64,000 bases of DNA from Ailurus styani (Eukaryota; Chordata; Mammalia; Carnivora; Ailuridae). Below, in pieces: positions 1-11,770 of the stretch. The stretch's first letter is position 1. Each line of letters opens with the position of its first letter. The stretch spans positions 2,608,852 through 2,672,851 of the forward strand of contig LNAC01000103.1 of assembly GCA_002007465.1 (NCBI GenBank). Reading direction: 5' to 3'. Position numbers and translations under genes: made by a program. The notes beneath the pieces were generated by a model. The model had not been told where the DNA came from. It was given only the letters and a program-made list of their open reading frames with translations, and did no database searches.

Positions 1-1569
1 TTATAGAGAGGGTGTTATGAATGAACTCACAGTTTCCAGCATTGATAATCTGTGCCAAATAATCAACCCAAGTACAGAATTTACTTTAGTAAAGATGTTA
101 TTGAAAGACTGATAGACATTTTCCAGTGGGTATAACATTTTGTTTTGTTTTTAATAAAGATAAATGGTAGGTTTCAAGTAGAAATACCTGAGTAACAGCA
201 ACAAGAACAAATCCAATTTAATATTTAGTCAACATATCTGATTAAATTATCAAGATGGCTAAGGGATTATCCAGTAATTTTGTTGTCCTAAAACTTTAAG
301 TAATCTTTTGAAGCATTGAAATTTCCATGGACTTCTTAACTATGACTTAGCCTTTCAGGTAGAGATATTATTCTTATTCCATTTATCCATTTGTTTCGAA
401 CAAGGTCAGTGAGCATACCAAGACGTTCATTATAGTTTAAGTAGAGTTCCATGAATAGAAAGAACAATGTGTTATAAAATGCTGGCTTAATATTACTCAC
501 TCTTCCAACTGAAAATAATAAAAATCAAAATTCAAAATAAATTAAACAAATAAAAAAATTGGCTAACATAACTAAGAAAACCAAAAGTAAAAACAGTTTC
601 CATCTCTTGCCTTTGAAATTTTCTTTGCCATGCCTGCATTTTCTTATTGCACATCCACTTTCTCCACATGCCAATTTAGATCCTTTTGGATAGTCACTGA
701 TTCCCATGCGCTCCATTTTGTTACTCTAGGGTTAAGACACTTCCACTAACTGCTAGTACAATAATCCAGAAAGGCATACGTTTGCACCACTCACTCTGAC
801 CAGGATATTAATTTAATATGTTCAGTTGTATGTGAATTATATAAATCTATCTGGAACAAAGAATAAGGATATTATGATTCTCAAACTCATCCCAAATTAG
901 CGTAATTGTAGATGTGCTGGAATAAGAAAACAACCAATTACTATGTGAGATAAGTATTACAAGAGGAGATCAATCAGCTATTACTTTCTACGGTCCTTAA
1001 TAATAGAGAAATAAACTTACAGAGATTTAAAAATTAGAGCAACACTTTTAGGAAAAGGAGCTATTCTTTATCCAGTCATACATCTATTTCAATCTAAATC
1101 AATGTGGGATGATAGGACCTCTTTTTTTAAAAAATAATACTAGAGCTATATAATAGAATTTTTTCATATTTCGTGATGTTGACATATATGATTTATTAGT
1201 ATTATTAAACAACAGATAATAAAACTGAATAACATGACAGCTATTAACAATAGCAAGAGTAAACTATAAGACCTCATTGGAGATTTAAAAGAAGGTGTGA
1301 ATATGTAAATGAACTCAAGTTTAATAAATCATCATCATTTCCCTTTCTTAAATACACAGATTAAATATTATAAATACGTAATTTTTTACTTCAATAATGA
1401 AATACCCAAAGGAGTATTTTTTGAAACTAAGATAATGACTAAATAATGCATAAAAAATTCTTAAGAATATTAGAAATTATTTTGAGAAATAAGGGCAAAA
1501 TTATAACTTCTACCTCTACAAGAAACTTCCTTAGTACTAATTCTCATGAAAAAAATATTTAGATAATTA
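1..1569. other. AT-rich non-coding DNA, nothing recognised
   Basis: No repeat family, exon or RNA gene could be recognised on either strand. Stop codons are dense in all frames, and a 63-codon minus-strand frame near 525-716 looks like chance. Very old decayed repeats may be hidden here. Confidence 0.5.
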
Positions 1570-1580
1570 AACAAAAGAGA

Positions 1581-1785
1581 CTTTATTTTTTTAAATATTT
1601 TATTTATCTATTTGACAGAGGGGAGAGAGAGAACACAAGCAGGGGAGTGGTAGTCAGAGGAAGAGGAAGAAGGAGGTTCCATGCTGACTGGAGAACCTGG
1701 CATGGGGAAGGGGGCTCGGGGCTCCATCCCAGGACCCTGGGATCTTGACCTGAGCGGAAGGCAGACTGAGCTACCCAGGTGCCCC
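1581..1785 (-). mobile_element. CAN-SINE, older subfamily, antisense
   Basis: Antisense tRNA-Lys-derived SINE. The T-rich tail and TATTTATCTATTTGACAGAG come first, and the element ends with the reversed head GAGCTACCCAGGTGCCCC. It is flanked by a perfect 11-bp target-site duplication AACAAAAGAGA at 1570-1580 and 1786-1796. The body has an ACACAAGCAGGGGAGTGG segment instead of the ACAAGTAGGCAGAGAGG of the young copies in this window, so I place it in an older caniform subfamily. Confidence 0.93.
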
Positions 1786-1796
1786 AACAAAAGAGA

Positions 1797-2706
1797 TTTT
1801 AGAAATAATGATAGCCACTACTGAATTTAATAGGAAAAATCAAAACAAAAAAACCTTCCTACTTTTCTGTTACTGTAGATGAACTGGTCTTGTTTCTAGG
1901 AAAACTATTCCCTCCTGTTGTAAACGAGATCTTCTGTTACCTTTTTTTGAAGACTCGCTCTAACACTGTTCCATGTGTCCTGAAGCATCAGTTTTTTCAA
2001 TTAAGACATTGAATAAGTGTTCACAGTTGCCCGTTTCTTACCCACGGCTTTGTCTTGACCAAACATTAGATTTCTCTCCTTCCTACCAGCTTTTGAACGT
2101 CTCTTCACCAAACCTGAGTGAGCACCAAAAAATAAAAATAAAAAATAAAATAAAAAAAAGTGGAATGTGCTGCCCACCTCAGTCAGGTTCTCCTGTCAGA
2201 ATCAGCTGAGCACAGGGAGCAGATAGCACTGGTCCCCAGGCTCGTCTAGCTTCCCCTCCAAATTTTCTGCTTATCTCAGTTTACTGCCTCCTTTATCTCA
2301 TAAAAGAAAATCTTTTTTGTTTGATTTTGAGATGCTTGCAAATTTCTGAAATTAGAGTGTTCTCCCTCTTGTAGTAGTCTTTCATTCCAATTAAATTTCT
2401 CCCTATCTAGATTTTAGATTTGTTTTTATTTGACAACGCATGCTATTTTTCAACCCATTTCTGAAGAATTCTGTCTTGACATGAAAATCTTTCTAGCTAC
2501 TGCACCAATTCTCTCTTTTCAAAATAAAAGCCCTCAAAATGACATGTTTCTTTTTCCATTTAAAATGAAATTCCTTTATTCCCAGTATTTCCAGCGTCAC
2601 TCTTCCCACACTCTTTACCCCTCTTACAAACAATTATGATATCCACATATACACACAAACTAGGTACTCTTCAAGATCTAGTGCCATATAAAATATATTA
2701 TGTATT
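1797..2706. other. Unassigned DNA with an A-rich tract
   Basis: No gene is supported. An (AAAAT)-like run lies at about 2128-2160. The slightly GC-richer piece at 2160-2270 has no match I can name. A 78-codon frame crossing the A-rich run has no recognisable domain. Confidence 0.4.
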
Positions 2707-2714
2707 TCTTAACC

Positions 2715-2916
2715 CTTTTTTTTTAAAGATTTTATGTATTTATTTGACACAGAGAGAGATACAGTGAAAGAGGGAACACCAGCAGGGGGAGTGGGAGAGA
2801 GAGAAGCAGGCTTTCCCACAGAGCAGGGAGCCCGAGAGGGGGCTCGATCCCAGGACCCTGGGACCAGGACCCGAGCCGAAGGCCGATGCTCAATGACTGA
2901 GCCACCCAGGCACCCC
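2715..2916 (-). mobile_element. CAN-SINE, antisense, full length
   Basis: Complete antisense SINE from the poly-T tail to the reversed head GAGCCACCCAGGCACCCC. The target-site duplication TCTTAACC lies at 2707-2714 and 2917-2924. The second copy of that duplication also serves as the left flank of a short SINE tail that follows at once. Confidence 0.93.
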
Positions 2917-2924
2917 TCTTAACC

Positions 2925-2960
2925 TTTTTTTAAAGATTTTATTAATTTATTTGACAGAGA
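2925..2960 (-). mobile_element. CAN-SINE tail only, severely 5'-truncated
   Basis: Only the 3' tail of a SINE is present: TTTTTTTAAAGATTTTATT followed by AATTTATTTGACAGAGA. It lies between TCTTAACC (2917-2924) and a near copy CCTTAACC (2963-2970). It is best read as an independent, extremely truncated insertion at the same target site as the neighbouring complete SINE. Confidence 0.75.
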
Positions 2961-3031
2961 TTCCTTAACCTCTTAATATGTGTAAAATATGGTTTTTTTC
3001 TTTGTTTAGTTCTTTCTTTCTTTCCTTCCTT

Positions 3032-3210
3032 CTAATTTTATTTATTTATTTGACAGAGAGAGAGCGGGGAGCAGAGAAGGGGGAGTGGCAGAGGGAGAAA
3101 CAGGCTCCCTGCTGAGCAGGGAGCTCGATGTGGGGCCTGGTCCCAGGACCCTGGGATCATGACCTGAGCCGAAGGCATTCATTTAACCAACTGAGCCACC
3201 CAGGTGCCCC
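3032..3210 (-). mobile_element. CAN-SINE, antisense, older subfamily
   Basis: Tail TTTTATTTATTTATTTGACA, central GCTCCCTGCTGAGCAGGGAG and reversed head CTGAGCCACCCAGGTGCCCC are all visible. A pyrimidine tract (TTCTTTC repeats, about 3010-3031) abuts the tail. I could not define a clean target-site duplication. Confidence 0.9.
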
Positions 3211-4022
3211 AAATTTCTGTATTTATTTTTATATGTCATTAATGAGGTTTTTGTTAAGTCCTGTGGGGTTTTTTGTTTGCTTTTTGTTCTGTGTTCTTAA
3301 CACCATTTTTTCCTATAGTTCTTGTGATTTTTATTGCACAATTTTGCATGGAATGGCATTTTTATTTTTACAGATATAGATTTTAACCTGAAAATAAACA
3401 GCTATAATAATAATGAGCATTTATTTGGGAATAAGAATTGCAATTTGGGGAACACATATTCTAGAAACCTAAGTAGTGCCCTGCTTGTAGGGTGAAACCA
3501 GAGGGTTATATGAAGAAAAAGAAGGGGTACAATTATATGATTTGAAGAGAAGAAAAAATGTTTTCAATGGTTGTTAACAAGCTCAGCTACTCTGAGTCAT
3601 ACGTTGATTGACTACTGATTCTGTCTTTAGAAAGTCCACAGTAATCAGTCTCATGATCAGGGTGTCCATTCTGCTGATTTCTCAGAGTTGCTTCAAACAA
3701 TTGCCATATTGGCCAGTCCAAAGATTTTGGCCCAGTTCACACAGAGACTGGTTAAGGCAGTTGCTCTGCAGTGACCTCTTTAGCTTTATTTTTAAATGGC
3801 TTCAGCCACATCAGTTTTTCATAAATGTATGTATCTCATCACAGTGGAACTGACTGCATACACCCAAAAGTTATGTCAATATGCAGATTTATGAGTCTTT
3901 TCAATTCCAGAAAAAAATAATTATCAAATTATTTCTATAACAGTCCTGTTCCATTTTGTTTCTCTTTTTAGAGACTCTAATGTGTGCAGAAAATTAAACA
4001 ATCTTTCTGAAAAATAAAAATA
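3211..4022. other. Unassigned single-copy-like DNA
   Basis: No recognisable repeat or exon. Two short open frames near 3128-3379 and 3608-3853 have no motif. The first is partly made of the SINE just upstream. Confidence 0.4.
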
Positions 4023-4412
4023 GTAACATCAAATGCAAACAAAAAAAAAAGAATTCAAACATTGTAGTAAATACCATTAACAATTTTATAACTTTTTTGT
4101 AAAGCGATTTGTAAAAATACTATAAGAAATGTAAATACATTTCTTTGAATACAATTTGACTACAATTTCTTCTAGGAATGTAACCTATAATATTATAATG
4201 CATATGACTTATTAAGNGTAACATCAAATGCAAACAAAAGAAAAAAGAATTCAAACATTGTAGTAAATACCATTAACAATTTTATAACTTTTTTGTAAAG
4301 CGATTTGTAAAAATACTATAAGAAATGTAAATACATTTCTTTGAATACAATTTGACTACAATTTCTTCTAGGAATGTAACCTATAATATTATAATGCATA
4401 TGACTTATTAAG
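4023..4412. repeat. 194/195-bp direct duplication around a single N (contig join)
   Basis: Bases 4023-4216 recur at 4218-4412 on the other side of one N at 4217. The only difference I see is in the A-run near 4041: ten A in the left copy, AAAAGAAAAAA in the right. A near-perfect copy spaced by a lone N is the signature of two overlapping contig ends placed side by side. The A-run difference suggests two alleles rather than a biological tandem duplication. Confidence 0.85.
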
Positions 4413-4439
4413 TACATTCATTAGGCATCAAGTGTGATT

Positions 4440-4585
4440 TGATATTTTACATATAATAACTACCACCAGGAGAGTTCTTCAAATTCTGAACTTAAGTGAT
4501 ATTTTTAAGTAGGGAAAAGTTCCCAAGGTCATGCAGCTAGTCAAGAACTGATTCAGAATTTACGCTTAGATCTGTTCACTTTTAT
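4440..4585 (-). mobile_element. MIR fragment, antisense
   Basis: The segment CCCAAGGTCATGCAGCTAGT followed by a degenerate 'gattcagaatttacgctta' stretch is the reverse complement of the MIR core around 'cactagctgtgtgaccttggg'. It is diverged, as expected for an element that predates placental radiation. Ends are approximate. Confidence 0.7.
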
Positions 4586-5221
4586 TGCTTATTCTCTTCC
4601 TCCTTTGGTGACTACACCATGTTTTATTTAAAGGGTTGATTCAATAAATCAAATGGTATATTTTCTTACAGTATTTTTTGTAATATTAAAAATCAGAAAA
4701 GCTGAACATCTAATATGGAAATAACTTGATAAATTTTTAAATATTAAACTACTGCTAAGATTATATCTTATACACACAATATAGAAACATTAACATTGTT
4801 TATGCTACAGTAAACATTAAGGTGGAAATATTATTAGCTTTATCCTATAGACTCTGTGGAAGCACAAAATCATTAAACAAATTGGAAATGTGAAAAGCTG
4901 CAAGTAGTTGGTACTATAGAAGATTTTAAAACCAATATTGTCAGGGAAGGGATTAATTTTTTAAGACCAATAACCTAGAAGTTGGCCTTTTGCAGAGCTT
5001 CATGGAAACCATCCAGAGCTGACTACTTAAAGCAGTGAAACCTGGTGGAGGTTTGAGGTAGAGAATCACTCACCCACTCACCATGTCATGAGAGATATAA
5101 TCACAAATATAGACTTTCCCATTGCCCATTACATTCTAAGGAGTGCATAGAAATCTAGTAAGGGTTGCTATCAAATGGGCCAAGTGACTTTTAAGATGCT
5201 AATGATTATATTATAATGCTT

Positions 5222-5259
<38 letters not shown>

Positions 5260-6942
5260 CTTGTTAATAGTTATTATTTTTACTTTAAATAAAATTCATC
5301 TCAAAAAGGTTTGAATAACTAAAACAGAGAGATGATAAACTGTGGTTAGTCAAATTTCCTTGCAAATATAACTGAAATTCTCTTTCACTGTGGACACGTG
5401 CAAATGCACAAAATAAGATTTGGATTATATATCAGAGTTTAAATTATGTTTTAGTCTGAACTTTTAAAATCCAATTATTTTGCAACTGGGAATTACTTTA
5501 GAACTGATTTCTTATTAATTCATATATTACAGTTCATATGTTAAATTTTTAAAATTAGTTTAAATTTCATAGACTACACATGCTAAGCCCTGCTATTATT
5601 TAAATATAAGACCAAAATAATTCTTGTAAAATATGCAGCCTGGTGGAAAGAAATGCAGATGGATTTGTTTGAAAATCTGTGTCATTAGAGAAATGTTACA
5701 GATTGACAGTAAAATGTGTTGATAGAGTCATAACCAGAGTCGACTAACTTTACTGAGTGAAAAGAAAAATGATGGTAGTTAGGCTGAGGATTGAGAAGAA
5801 ATTTCATTATTTATTAACTTTTTTTTGGCTCAAAGTATTGAGTGAGACTATTGTGTGTATATGAATGTGTATGAACACACGTAAGCCATGTATGTTTTAT
5901 AACTGTAGAAAGAAAAAAAATTTATGACTCCTTTACAGTTATGAAAGCTTTATTTAACTTGTCCCTGCATTTTCCCTAATCCTAAAATAGTATTGCTGTC
6001 CCACAGATTGCAGTTTATCGTGTTCAAAAATATAATAATAACTCTGAGTGTTTTGGAGGATTAAGTTGCATGACAGTTATTTGTCTGGAATTATGCAAGC
6101 CCCAAACATAAGATAATGTCAGGGATAGGTTGTGGCATCAGTTTTCCCTTTTGTAAATTTGATGTTTGTTGCTATTTTGAGCCAAGGATATTTGGAAATA
6201 AAATTCAGAATGAGTCCTTTTCTAATTTTATGTGCACACGATGAGAGTTTTATCTGGACAAAGGTATAAGTATCTCTGAACACCAAAATTCGGGTAGGAG
6301 TAAAACCTTTGCTTCTAGCTATTATAATGTTACCCAGACTAGACTCTTTCTTGCTACCATATACAACAACAACAATAACAAAAACTGGAAAAATATATGC
6401 AATGACTCTTTTCACATATTGGGAAAAGGCCATTTATGTCCTCATATCAATGAGTGGAATAGTCAAACAAGGTGAATTCTACAACCACCCTGTCTTTCTT
6501 ATTGGAAGCCCTCTCCAAATTGCAGTGCACAGATGGGGAATTCAGCAGAACAGGGAAGGTTTTGCTGAGTAGATAGGGAAATCAAAGTACAAGGATGCTA
6601 AGGTGCCTGGAATCAGCAAGCAGAATACTGGAGAGAAGGGAGCTGCCCAGAGAAAGGGCTTAAAAGATTCTTGTAGAGAATCACTTGAGTGTTTGGCTGA
6701 AAAAGAAACTGCACATGTTTAAGGTGAGATTTAAGGAGGGTACCAAAAAAAATCTGTTGAGCAAAGATAGCTACCAAAGGGGTCTAATCTGAAGAATCAA
6801 TTCCGAGATGGCACACAGAATAGGAACAAAAAAGTTCCGATCAGCCGTAGTGGAGAGATTTTGTATATAAATTGAAAATTTCAGTAGAGTCCTAAGAAAG
6901 CTCACATTTAAATAATGGTAGTAATTGGCCTTAATGTTAGGA
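4586..6942. other. AT-rich non-coding DNA, nothing recognised
   Basis: Apart from a CA microsatellite at 5226-5256, no repeat or exon is recognised. Two short frames on opposite strands overlap at 6119-6572, which is the usual sign of chance openness. The 6600-6900 part has a slightly repeat-like texture but I cannot name a family. Confidence 0.4.
5226..5256. repeat. (AC)n microsatellite
   Basis: About 15 uninterrupted AC units, followed by ATACC. Confidence 0.97.
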
Positions 6943-7714
6943 CTATTCTCTCTAGTCTTTACAGTTTCCTACATAGAAGATCATGTCATCTGCAAACAGT
7001 TTTTCTTCATCCTTTCTTATTTGGTTGCCTTTTATTTCTTTATTAGAAATAATAAGCAGGTTCAGTGAGGCTAAAGGATACAAAATCAACATATAAAAAT
7101 CAATTGTATTTATACATACCAATAATGGAAATTAAGAAACAATCCCATTTACAGTAGCATCAGAAAGAATAAAATGTTTAGGAATAAATTTGATCAAGAA
7201 AGTGAAAAACTTGTACAATGAAAATTATAAGACACTGATGGAAAGAAATTAAAGAAAACCCAGTTACATGGAAAGTTATTGGGTGTTCATGTATTAAAAT
7301 ACTCAGTATTGCTAAGTCCATACTGCCTAAAGCTTTCTACAAATCCAGTATCATCCCTATCATATTCACAATGGCAAAAAAGATGGTGACTAAATTGCAC
7401 AGGAAGCAATTAAGAGAAACAGAGAAGAGTAAATGAAAAAGTTAATATAACAAAACATCTTTTCTAATGTGATATAAAATCACAAAGTAAAAATTAGAAC
7501 AACATGGTTTTGAGTTTGCAATGAACTTAGAATATGCATAGTAATATTAGTACAACAAAAGGGAAAGAGTGAATAGATTCATATAGGAATAATATTTCTA
7601 CATTATACTGGATATGTTAGCATAAATCTGAAACAAAATCTGATAAATTAAGAAGTATATTTTAAACTAAAGATCAACTATTCACCCTGACTCTCAAGTT
7701 CCTCATATCAGAAA

Positions 7715-7935
7715 AATCGTGGGCGGTAGGGAGGGAAAAATAATGAAACAAGATGGGATGGGGAAGGAGACAAACCATAAGAGACTGCTAATCTCACAAA
7801 ACAAACTGAGGGTTACTGGGGGGTGGTAGGGTAGGGATAGGGTGGATGGGTTATGGACATTGGGGAGGGTTTGTGCTTTGGTGAATGCTGTGAAAGGTGT
7901 AAGCCTGATGATTCACAGACCTATACCCCTGGGTA
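7715..7935 (+). mobile_element. Younger carnivoran L1 3' UTR fragment
   Basis: Carries the recent L1 3' end typical of this genome: CATAAGAGACTGCTAATCTC, a G-rich tract, GGACATTGGGGAGGGTTTGT, and GATGATTCACAGACCTATAC. The same sequence recurs at 31254-31368 and 43961-44076. It lies inside an older L1, so it is a later insertion. Confidence 0.85.
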
Positions 7936-8561
7936 TTATATTCACATGTAGTTATGGTTGTTTATCTGGAGAGATATTTCAGAAGTTTATCATGACATCA
8001 TTCTAGAAGTCATTCTCCAAGATAAAATATTTTTAAGATACTAATACCATCCACCACAAACCAGGGATTTTTCTTTTTGATATTGACAAACTGATTCTAA
8101 AATTTATGTATAAAATTCTAGGAACAAGTAGCATAGCAAAAAACAAACAAACAAAAATCCCACAATTTTTTTAAGGAAAAAAAGTGAAATGTTGGAAGAA
8201 TTACATTAATTAGTTTTAATACTTTCAGTGAAGTTCTAGTACTCAAGTACTCAAGGTGCCATGTTTTTGGCATAAGCATAGATATAGATTAATGGAGGGA
8301 GGTAGTACCCAAAAATAGACCTGAAGTGTATGAACATTTGATAATTCAGAGGTATGCCAAGGTAAATATTTTCAACAAAATCAGTAGAACAAATTAACAC
8401 GCATGTGGCAGAAAATGAATGGCTGTTTTTATTTTACGATAAAGAAAAATTACTTTGAAATTATCATAGACCTAAATGTAAATGCTAAAATCATATGCCT
8501 TCTAGAATACTACATAGGAGAAAATTTAAGGTACTTTAATTAAGCAAAGATCCATGACAAA

Positions 8562-8594
<33 letters not shown>

Positions 8595-8595
8595 C
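8562..8595. repeat. (CT)n microsatellite
   Basis: CT dinucleotide run with one interruption near its end. Confidence 0.9.
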
Positions 8596-9367
8596 ATACA
8601 CATCCACACAAGAAACTTCTCTTCTGTGAAGACACTTAAGAAAATATGAAGGTACATTATGCATTTGTTTTAGTGGCTTCTTAAAATTAGATTGTAAGGA
8701 TTCTTTATATATTCTAGAACCAAACATTTTTTCAGATATATCTATTTTCAATATTTTCTCACAGTCTGTGTGATAAATTATTCAAATGGTATATGTACTT
8801 TCTCAAAATTAGAATCTGTTCTTCAAAAGGTGCTTCAAAAGGTGTATCTGGAGTATATTAAGAATCCTTAAACTCAGAACAGGCAAAAGAAAATACCAAA
8901 ATAGGTACTGTACATCCTGAATATTGATGTTTGTAATTAATAATAGCCCCTGAACTAGAGAAAGTAAAATTAAATACCATTAATTAATGAATGAAGAAAC
9001 AAATTTCCACATATTTATAAATTTATATTTATATTTTCCATATATTTATAAAATGGGGTACTCCCAAGCAGTAAAAGAAATGTAAACTGCATACATTCAA
9101 CAACACAGATGAATCTCAACAGCAGTGTGCTAAGTCAAAGGATCCCTATATAAAGTAGGATGTGCTGTTTTATTCCATTTATATGAAGTTTTAGAATAGT
9201 CAAAATTATTCTGCAGTGACAGAGAACAGATTTGTGGTTGTGTAGGGCTGATGTGGGAGAATGACTGCAAAAGAAACTTTTTGTGGTGATGAAAATATTG
9301 TGTCTGCATTGTTCTGATGGCTAAATGGTACTTATCAAATGCATTTGTCAAAACTCATAGGACTCTA

Positions 9368-9573
9368 GGGTGCCTGGGTGGCTCAGTGGGTTAAAGCCTC
9401 TGCCTTCGGCTCAGGTCATGATCTCAGGGTCCTGGGATCGAGGCCTACATCGGGCTCCCTGCTCAGTGGGGAGCCTGCTTCCTCCTCTCTCTCTCTGCCT
9501 GCCTCTCTGCCTACTTGTGATCTAATCTCTGTCTGTGTCAAATAAATAAATAAAATCTTTAAAAATAAAAAAT
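9368..9573 (+). mobile_element. CAN-SINE, sense, young mustelid-type subfamily
   Basis: Full length: head GGTGCCTGGGTGGCTCAGTG, tRNA-related region, CT-rich part, CTGCCTACTTGTGATCTA, and the tail (AAAT)nAAAATCTTT. A perfect 14-bp target-site duplication CTCATAGGACTCTA lies at 9354-9367 and 9574-9587. It sits in the 3' UTR of the old L1. Confidence 0.97.
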
Positions 9574-9848
9574 CTCATAGGACTCTATAATTAAAATTAG
9601 TTCACTTTATGTTATATAAATTACATCTCGATGATTTTATAAAGTAAAACAAAAAAGTGAAATAACAAAAAATGTTGCTTTTAGAGAGAAAGCAGAAGTT
9701 ATTGAATGCCTAACAACATCAACCCTTGATCACTATGATTAGAAATCACAGTGAGAGAGATATAAGAAAAGGACCATGTAAATCTGTCTGAGGAACTGAA
9801 TATGCACATAGGAATGGAGATGTTTAAGAAGACTTACAAAAACACTAA

Positions 9849-9989
9849 GGGCACCTGGGTGGGTTAAAAGCCTCTGCCTTCGGCTCAGGTCATGATCTCA
9901 GGGTCCTGGGATTAAGGCCCGCATCAGGCTCCCTGCTCAGTGGGGAACCTGCTCCCTCCTCTCTCTCTGCCTGCCTCTCTGCCTACTTG

Positions 9990-10024
<35 letters not shown>

Positions 10025-10055
10025 AAATAAATAAATAAAATCTTGAAAAAAAAAA
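9849..10055 (+). mobile_element. CAN-SINE, sense, with a small head deletion
   Basis: Young-type SINE with head GGGCACCTGGGTGGGTTAAA: about nine bases of the usual GGCTCAGT stretch are missing, which removes part of the tRNA-like head near box A. The CT region has grown to a pure (CT)n run at about 9991-10022. Target-site duplication is unclear. Confidence 0.95.
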
Positions 10056-10106
10056 CCTAAAATATCCAAATTCTGGTCTTGTATCAAGGAAGGAAGTCAT
10101 GCACTC

Positions 10107-10237
10107 ATTGATATGTTAGATTCCTAATTAGATTTCTCCTCTCCCTTTCTCCAAATATATAACTTCAATTTNATCGATATGTTAGATTCCTAATTAGATT
10201 TCTCCTCTCCCTTTCTCCAAATATATAACTTCAATTT
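10107..10237. repeat. 65-bp direct duplication around a single N (contig join)
   Basis: Bases 10107-10171 recur at 10173-10237 across the lone N at 10172, with one mismatch (ATTGATATG against ATCGATATG). The left copy stops three T's into the poly-T of the SINE at 10235-10434, so both contigs seem to carry that SINE and the break lies at the homopolymer. Confidence 0.85.
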
Positions 10238-10434
10238 TTTTTTATTTTAAAGATTTTTATTTATTTATTTGACAGAAAGAGATCACAAGTAGGCAGAGAG
10301 GTAGGCAGAGAGAGAGGAGGAAGCAGGCTCCCTGATGAACAGAGAGCCCAATGTGGGGCTCGATCCCAGGACCCTGAGATCATGACCTGAGCCAGAGGCA
10401 GAGGCTTTAACCCACTGAGCCACCCAGGTGCCCC
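10235..10434 (-). mobile_element. CAN-SINE, antisense, young subfamily
   Basis: Complete antisense copy from poly-T to GAGCCACCCAGGTGCCCC. The perfect target-site duplication TATAACTTCAA is at 10224-10234 and 10435-10445. Confidence 0.97.
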
Positions 10435-10445
10435 TATAACTTCAA

Positions 10446-11584
10446 AATTAATAACCACAACAGATTCTGTAATTTCAATGTCTTTAAAAATACAAAACAC
10501 TGAAATAAAAACGTCATTCTAAGCAACTTTCAGGAGATAGAGTTATTCACATTTTTATATAATTCAAGATGTTACCTTAATATAGTATGTGTCAGTTGTA
10601 CTGAACATATTGCCTTAAACATAAATCATTATTTCAAAATATTTGTCAAGGTATATCAAACTATTATGATGAAGCATGTCCTTCTGAAATGAATCATTGA
10701 ACACAAATCAAAAACTAATGATGTACTATACAATGGCTAACTGAACATAAGAAAAAAATGAAAGGCAAATCAAAATGATTAGTATATATTTCAAACAATA
10801 TTGTTCCAGTAATTTCATTTATAAATTCTAAGAATGCAATTCTCTGTTTTTAGTTTGGATGATTTCTAGAATTCAAAGACTAAGGGATGAATTTGTCACT
10901 GTATTTGGAAAATCAAATTAAATGACTTATAAATGAAAAGTTATTTTTTGCACTGAAGAGGACAAGAAAGAAAATATTTTTTCCAGTCAAGTGAGATGAA
11001 TTGTGAAATTGAATAACATTTACCCTTGTTTGTCTGTATTTTTTATATTTTTGAAACTCATTATTTTAAAGTTTCTGGTTGCTTATTCAATCAAATGCCC
11101 CCAATTTTTTACTTAAAGATATGATAAAATATATAATGATTCCTTTAAAAAAATTTAAAAAGGCAGGTAAAAGAATATAAGGTACATTTGCTCATGCATT
11201 CAAAATAATAAATGTTTCCTTTAAAAGTATATTTTAAAGATACTTAAGCCTTAAGAATAATTAACTTGACTTAAACAGGAACACTAACTTCAAGAGGGTT
11301 CTTTTGCAATCTCCACAGCTGTCTCCCCAACACTGAATACATAAATATCATTCTGACACTATGGCATACATATAACAGCATCAACATACTGCTTTCTGAC
11401 TAGCAGTATTATTCATGAACTTTTGCAATTAGTTGTGCTTAAAATGAAGGCAGCTGTTAAAGTGGAATCTTTTATCATATGCATGCATTATTAAATTTGC
11501 TCCAAAATGGCAATAAAACTGTGAGTGATTTCCAGAGCAGAAGAGCTTCTTAAGAAAATAAATATACAAAAAGCAAGCATATAT
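10446..11584. other. AT-rich DNA, nothing recognised
   Basis: No family or exon recognised on either strand, and no long open frame. Confidence 0.4.
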
Positions 11585-11770
11585 TGAACACTTTCTCTTA
11601 GTCATTTTGCTAAGTATGTTATAATAAATTACCTCTAATCCTTAGAGTAATACTTCAAGTCAGATATTTTCTGCATTTCAGAGAGGAGAACACTGAAATG
11701 TTAAAATGAAAGCGGTTTTCCACATTTTAAACATCTAGTAGTCAGCAAGACAAGGGTGTGTCTCCAGGTT
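11585..11770 (-). mobile_element. MIR-like fragment, antisense
   Basis: The succession 'taatccttagagtaatacttca', 'tctgcatttcagagaggagaacactga' and a later 'agtcagcaagacaagg' follows the antisense MIR order (taatcctcacaacaacc - cccattttacagatgaggaaactga - cacacagctagt). Strongly diverged, so ends and subfamily are uncertain. Confidence 0.6.

Larger units (their letters stand above)
6943..9650 (+). mobile_element. Old L1 (L1M type) with inverted 5' segment, interrupted
   Basis: About 6943-7056 matches L1 ORF2 in antisense (ATCATGTCATCTGCAAACAG, TGGTTGCCTTTTATTTCTTT). From about 7057 the match switches to sense ORF2 (GGATACAAAATCAACATA, AAGAAACAATCCCATTTACA, AGGAATAAATTTGATCAAG). Degenerate sense ORF2 resumes at about 8050-8550 (ATAGACCTAAATGTAAATGC) and the 3' UTR at about 9030-9650 (ATTCCATTTATATGAAG). 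The two arms are neighbouring parts of ORF2 in opposite orientation, as produced by twin priming. A younger L1 tail (7715-7935) and a SINE (9368-9573) were inserted later. All frames are broken. Confidence 0.82.

Noticed and set aside
4023..4412. True segmental tandem duplication
   Set aside because: The lone N between the copies and the same pattern at four other places point to contig overlap.
9368..9440. tRNA-like head with box A/B-type sequence
   Set aside because: It is the tRNA-Lys-derived head of a CAN-SINE with target duplications, not a tRNA gene.
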